From positions 27,267,058 through 27,331,057 of the forward strand of contig CM049310.1 of assembly GCA_026874595.1 (NCBI GenBank): a stretch of 64,000 bases of DNA, written 5' to 3'. The stretch comes from Sipunculus nudus. Lineage: Eukaryota > Annelida > Sipuncula > Golfingiida > Sipunculidae. The stretch's first letter is position 1. Every line of letters starts with the position of its first letter. Both the position numbers and the translations under genes were made by a program. Below are positions 31,640 to 43,350 of this stretch, piece after piece. The notes under the pieces are model-generated. The model did not search any database. It had not been told where the DNA came from and was given only the letters and a program-made list of their open reading frames with translations.

Positions 31640-32880
31640 TCAGAGTCGATCAGACTGGTGCTGATGAGGATAGTATTGATCTTCAGGGGTCAGACCCTGA
31701 ACCAATAGGCGTCATGTTAAACAACTCAGATGTATTACCAAATTTGGAGGTCACTTGCCAGAAGCCGAGAAGATTTTATTGATCATAGAACATAGTTTCT
31801 TGTTTACTGAAGAGCCAGTTTGTACATCTCTGGCAGAGCATGACATAGATGTTGGAAATTCTTAACCCATCAAGCAACATCCCTACCGAATAAACCCAGA
31901 AATACTGGCTAAGGTCAGGGGAGAAATCAAAACTATGCTTGCCCTTGGTGTCATATAACCAAGCAAGAGTAATTGGAGTTCTCCGATGATTTTGATACCT
32001 ACACCTGATTGCTCTCAGAGATTTTGTATTGACTATAGAAAGGTCAATGCTGTGACTATACTGTGTATTGATAGAGTGGGGAGGGCAAAGTAAGTCACAA
32101 AGACAGATTTATTAAAAGGGTATTGGCAGGTGCGGTTGCCTGACAGAGCTAAAAAAATAGCAGCGTTTGTAACGCCTTATGGTATATATCAGCCAGTTTT
32201 TGGTAACGGAATGCTCCTGCAAGCTTCAAAAGATCGATGAATCGTATCATCGCCTAAATTGACTAAAACTGTTGCCTGCATTAATGATATACTTGTATAC
32301 ATTGATACATGGTCTTCTCATGTAAGTCAGTTGAGAGCACTTTTTGATAAACTTGCTGCAGCTAATCTGGTAATTAATTTGGCGAAAAGTGAGTTTGCTT
32401 AAGCAACAGTCATATACTTAGGAAATGTGTTAGGTCAGGGAAAAGGCCTTCCTCGCCTAAGTAGAGGCCAAAGTCGGTTTTCCTGTACCCAAGAACAAGA
32501 AGTATATTCTTAGATTCTTAGGCATGTCTGTTTTTTACAGGAAGTTTTGTCAAAATGTTTGTACCGTTATCGCACCCCAAACATACTTCTTGAGCAAGGA
32601 TGATAAATTTGTGTGGACACAAACTTGTCAGGTCGCATTTGATAAACTTAAGGCATCTTGGTTAGTGAACCTGTTTTAGTACCTCCTGACTTCCAAAAGC
32701 AGTTTAAGATTGCAGTTGATGACAGTGACATTGGTTGTGGAACTGTGCTTCTCCAGGAAGATGAGTCTGGAATAGACAGAACAGTTAGCTACTTTTCTTA
32801 GATACTCGATAAACACCAGAGAGCTTTTTCTACCATAGAAAAGGAATTGTTCTTCTCTATAAGTGGCAAAGAGACTGAGT
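31640..32880 (+). pseudogene. Gypsy (Gmr1-like) reverse transcriptase and start of RNase H, broken
   Basis: Fragments in several frames: KQHPYRINPEIL, MLALGVI, SNWSSPMILIP, FCIDYRKVNAVT, TDLLKGYWQVRLPDRAKKIA, AAFVTPYGIYQ. The catalytic box reads CINDILVY where YxDDxxVY is expected, so one catalytic Asp is Asn. Then SHVSQLRALFDKLAAANLVI, YLGNVLGQG, FLGMSVFYRKFC. RNase H begins FKIAVDDSDIGCGTVLLQED and ends at STIEKELFFSI, after which similarity stops and a minisatellite begins. Truncated and inactive. Confidence 0.88.
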
Positions 32881-32934
32881 TAAGCCCACAGTATCCCCCG
32901 CTTTGTCTGGGATACAATAAATACAAATATAGGC

Positions 32935-33920
32935 AGACTATGTGCACATAAAGATTTGGGTATGGACAGGCAGTGTTGGCAATATGGACAGCCAAAGTGA
33001 ACATAAAGACTTGGGTATGGACAGGCAGTATTGGCAATATAGACACCAATGTGAACATAAAGACTTGAGTATGGACAGGCAGTGTGGACAGCCAATGTGG
33101 ACATAAAGACTTGGGTATGAACAGGCAGTGTGGACAGCCAATGTGGACATAAAGACTTGGATATGGACAGGCAGTATGGGTGGAATTAATGGTACATTTG
33201 GACATTAACACTCTTATTAAGGACAGGCAGTGTGGTGGTCAGCAGGAATGGTACATGTACATGTATTCTTATTATGGACAGGAAGTGCAGCAGTATGGAT
33301 TGTACAGTTGTGGGTATCAAGACTTGGAATGTCAGACCATTTATATATTAAGACATGTTTGGATAGGCAATGTGGGCAATGTGGAGAGACCATTTGGATA
33401 ATGAGACCTTGTGTTTGGACAGGCAGTGTGGGCACTATGGAAAAGTGGATGGACTATTTAGACATTTAGACTTGGTTAAGGACAGGATGTGTAGAGAACA
33501 TAGGCAGTCCATGTTGATATGAAGACTCGTGTTGACAGGCAGTGTGGGTTATTTGAACAGACCTTTTGACAATATGACATGTGCATGGACAGGCATTGTG
33601 GGCTTTATGCCCTAATGATGTGGACATTAAGATGTGTATGCATATACAGTATGGGCACACAGACAATGATGTGGACATTGTGACATATTTCTAGGCATTT
33701 AAGGCAATATGGACTGACCATTTTGACATACATAGTGTAAATTTACAGGTGGTATGGACACTGGACAATACGGACAGACATTAAAACATGTATGGACAGG
33801 GTGTGTATGGACAGAACATGTTTGTAATTTACAGATGTGTATCCATGTGCAGACCTTTATATTATATTAGAGTAATACATATATGGACAGGCAGTGCTAG
33901 CTATAAATTCTGAGAGTGGA
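32935..33920. repeat. 46-55 bp minisatellite GGACAGGCAGTGTGG / ACATAAAGACTTGGG
   Basis: Four to five good copies at 32945-33180 alternate the words ACATAAAGACTTGGGTATGG, ACAGGCAGT and ACAGCCAATGTGG. From 33180 to 33920 the same words (TATGGACAGG, GGCAGTGTGG, GACATT) continue in degenerate, irregular spacing. Overlapping open frames on the minus strand result from the repetition and are not genes. Confidence 0.85.
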
Positions 33921-34001
33921 CACACAATGTGGACACTGATGGGTGTACAGACTGTGCAGACTGACACAGTCTGTACACCCATCAGTGTCCACATTGTGTG
34001 T
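33920..34001. repeat. Perfect 37-bp-arm inverted repeat (hairpin), 8-nt loop
   Basis: Bases 33920-33956 are the exact reverse complement of 33965-34001; the loop is CAGACTGA. The stem contains GATGGGTGTACAGACTGTG. It sits at the end of the minisatellite and about 106 bp beyond the PYCR polyadenylation signal. Confidence 0.97.
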
Positions 34002-34106
34002 ACAGACCTTATGGACATAAACATATAGTGTTACATATATAGCCTTGATAAGTATGGCAATACAAGTCAGAAACAAAAAGAGTCATTACTGCACTTCTAA
34101 AGTGTG

Positions 34107-34112
34107 TTTATT
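34107..34112 (-). promoter_or_regulatory. PYCR polyadenylation signal AATAAA
   Basis: Plus-strand TTTATT, 137 bp after the PYCR stop codon on its strand and the first canonical hexamer met. Confidence 0.6.
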
Positions 34113-34248
34113 GCTCTCACAGATATATATGTACCTAAAAAATATATTATAGTTCATAACTCAGCAGACCAATCATGTCATTACATCTTTAATACTTGCT
34201 CAATTTTCCTGAGTTACAATGAGAAACAATTTTGTTTTATCTAAATAT

Positions 34249-34431
34249 TCAGTTTTCTCCTAACTCTTTTGCTCTTTGATATGCTGCACCAACAGCACTC
34301 ATAATGGTTGACCGTAAGCCACCCTTCTCCAGTTCATAAACACCAGCAATGGTGGTGCCCCCTGGTGAGCAGACGGCATCCTTTAATTCTCCCGGGTGTT
34401 TCCCAGTATCCATCACCATTTTTGCTGCTCC
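34249..34431 (-). CDS. PYCR3: PYCR coding exon 6 (C-terminus)
   Basis: [20 protein letters not shown], then [20 protein letters not shown] and the tail [11 protein letters not shown], stop TGA at 34251-34249. SPGGTT is the conserved P5CR motif. Acceptor TTGCAG. Confidence 0.96.
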   Translation of the reverse strand, partial: GAAKMVMDTGKHPGELKDAVCSPGGTTIAGVYELEKGGLRSTIMSAVGAAYQRAKELGEN

Positions 34432-37400
34432 CTGCAATGAACAAAGAATGGCATATTAAACTGTGATATACTCATTAAGAAACATCATGAGAGTCATATT
34501 AATCAAACTTTAAATTGTAACAGTATATAACAAGGTCCTAGAAGCACAAATAGTCTCTCGCCATGTGTTTAACTAGAAAAGTATGGAATTGGTGATTCCC
34601 TAATATCTCCAAAGCTTGGCAAGATCCCATTTTAAATGCAAAATCAAGCATAATACAAACTGGATAAAAAAAAAGAAAGTCATGATTATCATTTTAGGTA
34701 TCCAGATGACCCTAGGTATGGGGGATGTATTTGTAAACTTCACAGGGTCAGGCCCTACACCAACTCAAAGTCCATGATAATGAGTAACAAACAAAACAAA
34801 CAAACTGAAAAAGCAATTCCAACTGTAATCCAAAATAAGTGACTGTCATGGAAGAAATCTGCCTTTAACATATTATGCAGACAGCTCCAGCTGTTACTGG
34901 GAGCTTTGGTACTAGGTTTCACATTAAGTATGCAAACACCTGAAATTATAAAATTTTGTGGTATGTATCAAGACATTCAAAACACAAACATCTTACTTCC
35001 TTTGTTATGAGATACATTTGAAGATAATATGAAAGCTACTGACTAGATATTGTGTGACAGCTTCAGGAATATGCAGAAAAATTTCAAAATTTGTAAATTT
35101 GTTAATTTTGTAAAATATAATATGAAATTTCATGAAAAGCAAAATTCTAAGTCCTATGGAAACATCATTTTGAAAATAATTCCACTCCATATATTCCTCT
35201 TCCTCGAAAAAAATCCATGGATATGATTTGAAAGCTAAGTGTTCTGTTTTATGGGCTTATCTGAAGGAAAGTGAGAATGACCATTTTGGATCACAGAATG
35301 TCAGTAAATAGATGGTACCACCTGCATGTTATAATGACATGTCAGTCATGTGATCAATGCCTGGAAAATGTACTGATGTTCCGTGCACTGGTTCATGAGG
35401 TAAAGGATTTTGCACCATATATGTAAACTTGAAATCTGGCATTTCCATCATCAGCAAAATTAAGCCAAGTCCTGTGGAAGCTGCAGTAAGTGATAAAAGC
35501 AGCAGAATTTTTAGAGTTATTTGGTAAAAGAAGGGGGAGAGCAAATGGATGGACTGAGGAATGGTAACTGACGAATGGACCTTTCTAGTAACTGATGAAA
35601 GGGCCATTCTAGTAACTGATGAAAGGGCAATTCTAGTAACTGATGAAAGGGCAATTCTAGCAACTGACGGGCCATTCTAGTAACTGATGAATGGACCATT
35701 TTAGTAACTGATGAAAGGGCAATTCTAGTAACTGACGGGCGATTCTAGTAACTGATGAATGGACCATTTTAGTAACTGATGATTGGTCCATTCTAGTAAC
35801 TGATGAATGGACCATTCTAGTAACTGATGAATTGACCATTCTAGTATTTCTCCCTCCAAGCTGAGGGGCGGGGGCAGGCTATTTATTCATAGATGTCATT
35901 TTTTTAAATATTTTAAAGATAGGTCTATAGCCTGTATGTTGCTCTCTCTAGAGCACCAGACTGCAGATATAACAACATGATAAAGGTGATATTTACTTGT
36001 ACTTAGTTTATTATCTGTCTGGGTGGCACTGACAGGATCACAAGTTCCAAAGATTTGGTCCAACTCTGGTAGAGGTAGTATTTCCCATGACCCTACATCA
36101 GTTGTTCACTTAACAATTACAACAGTATCTGTGGTCGCTTTCATAATCCACTTTCATGATCAGCTACAGATATTTCTGAGAAATGTGAAGAAGATGAAGG
36201 AATGCTACTCAGGGTTGACAGTGAGGACAACACGACAATAAAGGTTACTCCTCACCATGAATGTTTGTGCCGCCAGTTTCTGTGCCAGGTCCCTGGGGAT
36301 TCCTGCTCGTACTGCTCCATCAGCCATGGCTTCAATGGCCAGGAACACCTGGATTTAAATAAAATACAACATATACTGTATCCTTATACTGGTATTAAAA
36401 TTCCCTCCCTGCAAATCATGATTTTTCTATGGTAGTAAAAATAACTGACCTGATGCTCATGATGAGTCAACTGAGCTAAAAAATTAAGAGAATTATTGTA
36501 TATTTATAACATGGTTGAAACATTTATAAAAACTACTATGGGCATCCCAGCTTCCAGTGAACAGCATAACCATAGCATAAACACAACAACAGCAAAGATA
36601 CCCCTCCTTTAAATATCATATTATTTTAACTGTCACCAGTTATGTAAAATATGCAAATATAAGTTGAAATATTACTGGATATGTGTATAGCTGACACTAA
36701 GGTGCAGATATACAGAAATTTTAAGCTTCTGAAGGATTACACTTATTGTGTTAAGTCAAATCTGTTTGTGTCAAATTGTGTGTATGTATGTGTGAAGATA
36801 TTTGATCCTATTATTAAATGAATTTTAATGAAATGTGACATAAAGGACAGGAATGCAAACCCTGAAAGTGATCAAATGTTGGGGTAAATCTCTGTTTGTT
36901 TACTCCCAGGTTGGGGGGTTTTGAATTTGACAGCATTGTTTACATGATTATACAGTCATCTGTGAAGTACAGTTACCAGAAGTCATTTCACCTAGAATAT
37001 TTAATATATTAAGTCAACTGTCATGCCCCATTTGGATGCTGCAGATCTGTCAGCCTACAGCACTATGATGGTGGTTATTTATTTTATAAGTAAATTAACA
37101 TCATGAGACACAGTTTTTTTTATATCCAACTTTAGATATTTAGTAACAGGCTTGATGTCTGACTCACATAGGCTGGTCCACTCCCACTGGTCCCTGTAAC
37201 AGCATCTACCAGCCTCTCAGGGACCTCCTCACAGATCCCAACACACCTCAGCAGCTGAGCCACGACCTCCCCGTCTTTCTGGGTGGCGGAGCTCCCTCGT
37301 GTATACACTGATGCTCCACAGGAAACTAACGCCGGGGTGTTTGGCATTACTCGCACCACTCTTGATCCTTGAGGAAGACCCTTCCAGTGAAAAAAACATG

Positions 37401-40400
37401 TCACAATATATTCTGCTGGAGTATTTCACTGCATTCAGTGGATATGTTATTAATTATATAGATAAATAAATGTGTTTACCTTAAGTTACAGGTGTATGAA
37501 TGCTCTAATGTAAGAATGCTGCCATAATTTTTCATGTGTTTCTACATTAGAAACAACCTAAAGAACATAAAATCATGAAATTCTTGTATTTAAAATCTCC
37601 CATAAAAAAATAATGCTGATGATATAAACTCAGTGTTTTTTTCAAACCCAGTTCTATTTGACAAACATATAACTAGCATCTTGTAATAATTCAATGACAC
37701 ATAGAATATTCAATTTCTTTATGGTAAAGTTATAAAGGGAAGATATATCACAATATCTGAAATTAACTTCAAATGTTTAAATTACTGTTATGGCAATGGG
37801 GCAATTGTAATATAGGGAAATTATTAATGTTAAAGGGACCAAATCTCTTACAAAGCATTTTGAATAAACACGAAATATAACGTCTTCTCTATGAAATAAA
37901 ATGGAACGTCCTGTTTACAAGTGTAAAAAGTGGACCGGGTGTGATCACTGGCACCAACACAAACATAGTGCAAATGCCATCTGCATTTTCTGTTTTCTTT
38001 TCAGGCTTGCATGTGTGTTTCTCACTGTGAACATTTATGTTTGGACTACCTCTTTTTTGGGATCTGCCACACATGCGCAAAACCAGATCTCTGGTCATGA
38101 TGCCTTGTTATGGTAAACAGACACACATGGACTGTGTTTATAAACATGTGGAACCATAAAAAGGTCTTAAGCAGCTGAAAGGGAGATACTAAGACTTTTG
38201 TATAATGCAAAACTGAACTGATAATGTCAAAGAATGAACATAATATTGCTCCTCAGGATTATGTCCCTTTAAAATGTTGGCACATATAGATTTGATATAG
38301 ATAATAAGACTTGACTTACCTTTTCAAGGGCAGCCAGGGTTATTCCAGCTGCTATGGAAACCACAAGCTTAGAGTTGTTCATGACAGGGCTCATGTCACG
38401 CAGGACAGGGTCCACTATGTGAGGCTTTACTGCGATGAAGATGATATCACTGTTATTGACCACCTCTTGGTTGTCTTTTGTTGTTTTTACACCAAATGCC
38501 TGTTAAGTATAAAATAAGTAAGATACAAATATGTATAATACAATAACCAGATTTAATAGGGTATGTTAAAATATAACTAGGCTGTGATAATTTCAAAACA
38601 AAGGCTTACACTGATCAACAATTCTGATGTCACCAAAGTTATAATATACCAGTTCTGAATCCTACTTGTTCTGCCCTTACAAAAATGTCTAACATTCTAA
38701 TGAATGAAAAGAAGGAAAAAAGATATTTTGTTACAATCAGCAGTAAATAAACAAGGCTTACCTGAATAAATTTGAATATTCCTTCATCTACATCACTTGC
38801 AATCATTTTGTCTGATTTCACAAGACCTGCATTGGAAAAAGGGGGGAAAACATTAGTAATCTTATATGCATTTACCATTTTAATTAGTATCAATCATATC
38901 TAGCAGCAGCGCGCCATCCAAATGTCAATTTTTAATTATATGAAGATGCTAAGATGGCACTACAAGCTATTTGGTTCGCATCAATTCTATTTTAAGTACC
39001 GTAGATCCGCGTTTTGCCGCCGCACGTCGTCTAATGGCCGCACCCCATGTTCGTAAAATATCTGGAAGGTTCCTTCAGTGGAGTAAAAAATTCCGAAAAC
39101 CTTACTTAATGGCCGCACCTCATTCTCACAACGTTCCATTGCCGAGTGGTGTATGGTAACACAACGAAAAAACGTTCTATTCTTAAACGCTAGGCTGCAG
39201 CTAGGAACGCTGCGGTATGCTGATATGCGGTCAGGCATAACAGTTTTGGGAAACAGTTGCACCTGTGTATTTTGCTTGGCTTTGCTAATTAATTAATCTA
39301 ATTAATTGGTTAAACAGCCTGATCTACCCGATTAGAATAGATGACTCATCCAAGACGAATCCTAGTAGGGCCACGAAATTAATTTGACACATCATGGAAT
39401 GTCAGAGAATCTTGCGCCTTTAACTTAGATAATTAAAGTTCAGTTGGACGTCAAAGCATTGTATGGCACGTCGGTAATTTAAATATTATTTAGACATTAT
39501 ACATCGTCGGTCATTTAACAACAAAACATTGAAATAAACGACACCTGCGTCAGTGATCATACTGCCAGAACACCTCGGGTTGTGCTGATCGTAATATATG
39601 CAAAATGGTGTCCGAATCGTCAATCAGCAAAACATACCACATAAAATGATTACGGAATTAGCGGGACTTGGGGTACCTTGCGCCTTTTCCCTGGCTAATT
39701 AAACTTCAATGGGACATCAAAGCCAACAGTTCTCTTTGTGATGACTTTTATTTACATTCTATACAACGTCGGTCAATTAACAACCTTGACAAAACCTTTG
39801 AATAAACGAATCCCGCGTCGATGTTGACACAGCCTGAACGCGTACTCCCAGGGTCCTGCTGATCATAATATATGCACACTGGTGCCCGAACCGTCTGCTA
39901 GCAATACGTGCCATATAAAAAGATTACGAAACTAGCTGGTGAGGGTTATGACCTTTGAGCGCCATCTATGGACAATGTGATGAACGAAGAAGTACCTGAA
40001 CGTGAACGCAGGTTTAATTGCCGAAGAACTATGGTCTTTGATTATCTTTTGTTTTACAGTTTATTTTAAAAGAAATGATATGTTCAAGAAATATATTAAA
40101 ATGATGTTTTACCTGTATTGCAGCCATACTCAAATATAGGTACAACCGTTAGTGTTAGAGTGCTTAATTTGGCGAGTGAATATCGATCTTTTATCAATCA
40201 TTGCGTGAAAATGGCCGTGGTTTATAACGGACTCAGAAAAGTTTTATAATACATATAAGCCTGTTTAAAATATCAATTTTACATTTAATAAAATTAAAAA
40301 TGAATAAAATTAATATACAAATATGCAGTATCATAAAATATACGTTCTCAGTATCCACTTCCTTCTTCCTCAGCCTATTATCGCCCATTGCGCCTTGGCG

Positions 40401-41974
40401 GGCAGTCGAGTCTCTTGTACATGTTTGAATTTAGCCAAACCTGCGTTTTATAGCCGCATCCCTTGTCGAGAAATATTAGTCAGGAATTTAAGCTGCAAGT
40501 CTTGTTTTATGGCCGCGGCAGCAAAACGCGGATCTACGGTAGATGTGCATGCCATTTCTAACAGTACTTTTCCATTTTCATCTGCTCATCAACTCTGTCA
40601 CTTTTCAGAGGTAAGACATAAACTGATGTTATCTGGTTGGGAAAAATAATAAATATTACATTCACGATTGAGTTACAAATATTCATGCAACAGTTATTAA
40701 TAACAAGTCTGGTTTTACTCAGAAAGATTGTCTCTGCATCCGTCATGGCAGCTTCATAGCTTTTTGTGAATAATGTGCCATGGAGAAGAAAGGAAATGAT
40801 TAATGAAATAAATTTTGTGTAACAACATTTTTTCTTCATTATTTAGCGAATATAACACAACCATATAGGTCTCTGATGTACATACTACCACACAGCAAAT
40901 ATTTTGATCCAACCCTTAGAATGGTGTTCTATTATGACTTGCATCATGACTCGCAGGCCCCTATCAGTTTATTTTAGAAGGCCTGTCATGTCATCATGGC
41001 TACAGTACTATCAGGAGGAGGGCCTTTATACAAATTTGTCTTTTGCTTCAGCTCAGTTGGTTTTTAATTAGATAACAAACTTTGTGCCCACCACAAATTG
41101 GGGAAGGCTGTTCCAAGCATTTATAACACTTAAATTATGCTAAAAATGCAATGTGATTGGAACCAAAGAAAATTTTGCCAAAAAACAAGGGACAAAGCCC
41201 AGATCCTTAAGAAGGATCTCAATTTGGCATTTTTGTGGCTAAATCAGTAAATTGTCCAAACTAGTGGCAATTAGCCCCTCTGACATAGGAGTCTATATTA
41301 ACTGTCAGAGTGGCATGCCATCTAATGTTGAGAACTGCACTGTAAATCTCTATGAGGATGCGATCGATGATTGTGATTTACATTTTAGTTTGTACAAGCA
41401 CCTATTCATTTGTTTTAATTCCTCATCTGAAATTCAGGACTATGTACACACCAGAAAGATGCTGTGATAAACAAATTTATTGTTGTGCTTGTAATTCTAA
41501 ACCACTGGTTATCAAATTATATAAAATTTATGAATAATTATATGATATCAGATTCTTACTATAATTAAGCCTCTTTTCATCAATCTTAATTACTTAGTTT
41601 GATTCCCTGATAAAATCAAAGTAGTAAGTTCAAAAATTGCTAAAAATAATTATATTTTTATGTGATATATACTCTTGGTCTATCACTCTAATGAACTAGT
41701 ATTTTTTATATTATTTTTTTTTAAGTTTACTTTTATTTTATTAATGAAATTGAAACATGAAATACTTGGGCAAAGAAATCTTTCTTATTCACGGTTGCTC
41801 ATTTTCTTTGAAATTATCGCCAATCATTTTAAGTAAAAAATGACAGCACAGGTCCATTGTGCTCTCACCAGAATCTATCAGTCCCTTTGACAAGGCCTGG
41901 GCCATCCGTCCTGCACCGATGAAACCGATCCGAGTCTCGGCTGTGATCGAAATATCAGGGAGTGACGATGCCAT
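34249..41974 (-). CDS. PYCR3: Pyrroline-5-carboxylate reductase (PYCR3-like), complete, 6 coding exons
   Basis: Catalyses the last step of proline synthesis, reducing pyrroline-5-carboxylate to proline with NAD(P)H. Exons (minus strand): 41974-41869, 38826-38762, 38499-38320, 37380-37168, 36348-36256, 34431-34249. They total 840 nt, 279 residues plus TGA, with all phases consistent and typical family length. Rossmann dinucleotide site [17 protein letters not shown] at residues 15-31; AVKPH and VSIAAGI in the core; [15 protein letters not shown] from 129; [10 protein letters not shown] at 179-188; and the C-terminal substrate/dimer helices with [12 protein letters not shown] from 239. The end RAKELGEN resembles PYCR3 more than PYCR1/2, and no mitochondrial presequence is evident, which suggests the cytosolic PYCR3 type. 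That subtype assignment is inference; the family is certain. Confidence 0.96.
34432..36255 (-). other. PYCR intron 5
   Basis: Contains the 24-bp minisatellite at 35560-35847. The rest is AT-rich with no recognised gene. Confidence 0.6.
35560..35847. repeat. 24-bp minisatellite, about 12 copies (PYCR intron 5)
   Basis: Unit CCATTCTAGTAACTGATGAA plus 4 bases (ATGG, AAGG), in regular 24-bp steps with a few shortened units carrying CTGACGGG. Because 24 is a multiple of three, the minus strand shows false open frames with an 8-residue period (HSSVTRMV). Confidence 0.9.
36256..36348 (-). CDS. PYCR3: PYCR coding exon 5
   Basis: [20 protein letters not shown] and [11 protein letters not shown], the dimer-domain helices following the SGSGPAY motif. 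Acceptor AATCCAG, donor ATG|GTGAGG. Phase 0 on both sides. Confidence 0.95.
36349..37167 (-). other. PYCR intron 4
   Basis: AT-rich. A CAACTGAGCTAAAAAA end near 36468-36482 resembles the terminus of the dispersed families, but no body of an element is evident. Confidence 0.5.
37168..37380 (-). CDS. PYCR3: PYCR coding exon 4
   Basis: 71 codons, [20 protein letters not shown] through [19 protein letters not shown] to [18 protein letters not shown] and SGSGPAY are family signatures. Acceptor ACTGGAAG, donor TAT|GTGAGT. Confidence 0.96.
37381..38319 (-). other. PYCR intron 3
   Basis: AT-rich and non-coding. Nothing recognised. Confidence 0.5.
38320..38499 (-). CDS. PYCR3: PYCR coding exon 3
   Basis: 60 codons: [36 protein letters not shown], and [22 protein letters not shown] and VSIAAGI are conserved P5CR motifs. 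Acceptor CTTAACAG, donor AAG|GTAAGT. Confidence 0.96.
38762..38826 (-). CDS. PYCR3: PYCR coding exon 2
   Basis: The G carried from exon 1 plus GT gives Gly, then [20 protein letters not shown] and Q. Corresponds to the second Rossmann strand. Acceptor AATGCAG, donor CAG|GTAAGC. Confidence 0.94.
38827..41868 (-). other. PYCR intron 1
   Basis: Half of it is a 1541-bp TIR element (38999-40539). The remainder (40542-41868) is AT-rich with no recognised feature. Confidence 0.65.
38999..40539. mobile_element. 1541-bp TIR transposon, non-autonomous, TA target site
   Basis: Ends are inverted repeats of 24 bp with one mismatch, starting CCGTAGATCCGCGTTTTGC (38999-39022 against 40516-40539). They are flanked by TA on both sides (38997-38998, 40540-40541). 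Subterminal ATGGCCGCA / TATAGCCGCA words repeat several times at each end. The middle carries a diverged direct duplication of about 265 bp (for example CTTGCGCCTTT at about 39411 and 39678, CGTCGGTCAWTTAACAAC at about 39505 and 39767). No transposase frame is present. Confidence 0.9.
41869..41974 (-). CDS. PYCR3: PYCR coding exon 1 (start codon)
   Basis: ATG at 41974-41972; [20 protein letters not shown], then [15 protein letters not shown]. The GxGxxxA dinucleotide-binding loop begins 19 residues in, as expected for the first Rossmann strand, which supports this ATG. Donor TCTG|GTGAGA, phase 1. Confidence 0.95.
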
Positions 41975-42960
41975 TTTCTTGATTATGTACGTGGATGTTA
42001 TGTTATTTTGTATGCACCGTGTCCAACTAGTTTTTCGCAGCCCTTTGAACCTACTGTTAAGAATATTAAAGGTACTGTTACTTGGTATGAGAAGGACTGA
42101 CGAGTGACGGGCCCACCGGCGTGTGGCCTTGAAACGGCAACATATAGCAGCCGTTTGACTAAACCTGACGAACCTGACGACCCCTCGTCGTCAGACTGCG
42201 TCACATCGTGGTAGATGTTGGACTCGCGAGATTTTATAACGATCTTTGGGGCTCAGGCAGTTAATGCTGCTATGCCTTACAGCTGCTTCTACGAGGGAGA
42301 GAATCTGCCGCAGATTACTTTATGGTGACAACAATACCAGAGGCCCACGCTGGCATTTTCAACTTGCTGTGTGAAACTGCCACGCCCACTTTTTGTCAAA
42401 GTTGCCCATGTGCAGCAATCCGTGGAATGCCCAATTTGGCCACTTTCTATCATGCATATATGGTGCAATTACATGTGCAAAAGGAGAACTACTTGTAAAG
42501 TTCTTTGTTTTCGTTTGATTTTATATATTATATTGCAAATTTATTCTGTGTTCGTGTTTTATTACGATACTTTTCCCAGAAAACGCATCTGAGAATTTAG
42601 AATACGTCCTACTACTTATGTCGTCATACGCATATTATACGCCTCACTTAAAATGTCAAAAAGATAACTCTAAGAGAACGCATATACCTCCCCGAACACC
42701 AATATGTTTATGAAATGGCACCAACATAATATGGATCGCCTGGAATGAAATAATTTTAAGTTAACCCAAATTAATTAACGTCGCCCTTTAACGTTAAAAA
42801 AGTTGAAAACTAGTTAAAAATGAAAGTTGAATCCACGTTAGTTCTTTTAAGTTGACAATAGGTACATAAACAAGTGACTCATGGGCCAAGACGCTCAGCA
42901 GAATTCGACATACATGTGATTTATTCTTATGATCTGGTGACAAATATTTAAGGAAACTTC
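41975..42960. other. PYCR upstream region
   Basis: GC-richer for the first 300 bp and then AT-rich, with no gene. On the PYCR strand a CRE/ATF-like word TGACGCA lies at 42197-42203, about 225 bp upstream of the ATG, with other TGACG-like words nearby. Regulation by an ATF-type factor is only a guess from this. Confidence 0.35.
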
Positions 42961-43350
42961 AACAATATATAGAATGACTTCCAGAGTGCTCAAAATCATA
43001 CTTTTTCTCCATAGGCCTTAGAAAATGGGACACAGCGACCTTATTTAGGGTTTCCAAGATGATTTTACCATGAACTCCTTAAATGCGAAGTTTCTATTTC
43101 AAACTGCTACGAAGTGTGTCCATCTAGTATTTTACAGGGTGCTAATTAAATGCTCACAGAATATAGGTCACAGTGACCTTAAATTATCAAATGGTTTCCC
43201 AGAAGATATACAGGGCCCTCCCTGGATCTTAATTGAATTAGAAGTTTCTAGGTCCAACTGCTACGATTTGTGCCCGTCTTACTAATATAGTTGGCTAAAA
43301 TCATGTTTTTTTTCATATATCTCACAAAATATAGTCACACTGACACGTAC
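42960..43350 (+). repeat. Family A-type modules, opposite orientation, fragment
   Basis: Reads in the reverse sense of the 3605-4672 copy: GGCCCTCCCTGGATCTTAAT, then GTTTCTAGGTCCAAC, ACGATTTGTGCCC. Diverged and non-coding. Confidence 0.55.

Noticed and set aside
32798-33435. Minus-strand frames rich in CLSIPKSLC-like repeats
   Set aside because: Reading of the 46-55 bp minisatellite in overlapping frames.
35517-35839. Minus-strand HSSVTRM-type frames
   Set aside because: Result of the 24-bp minisatellite in PYCR intron 5.
38987-39262. 91-codon minus-strand frame in PYCR intron 1
   Set aside because: Lies over the terminus of the TIR element and has no transposase motif.
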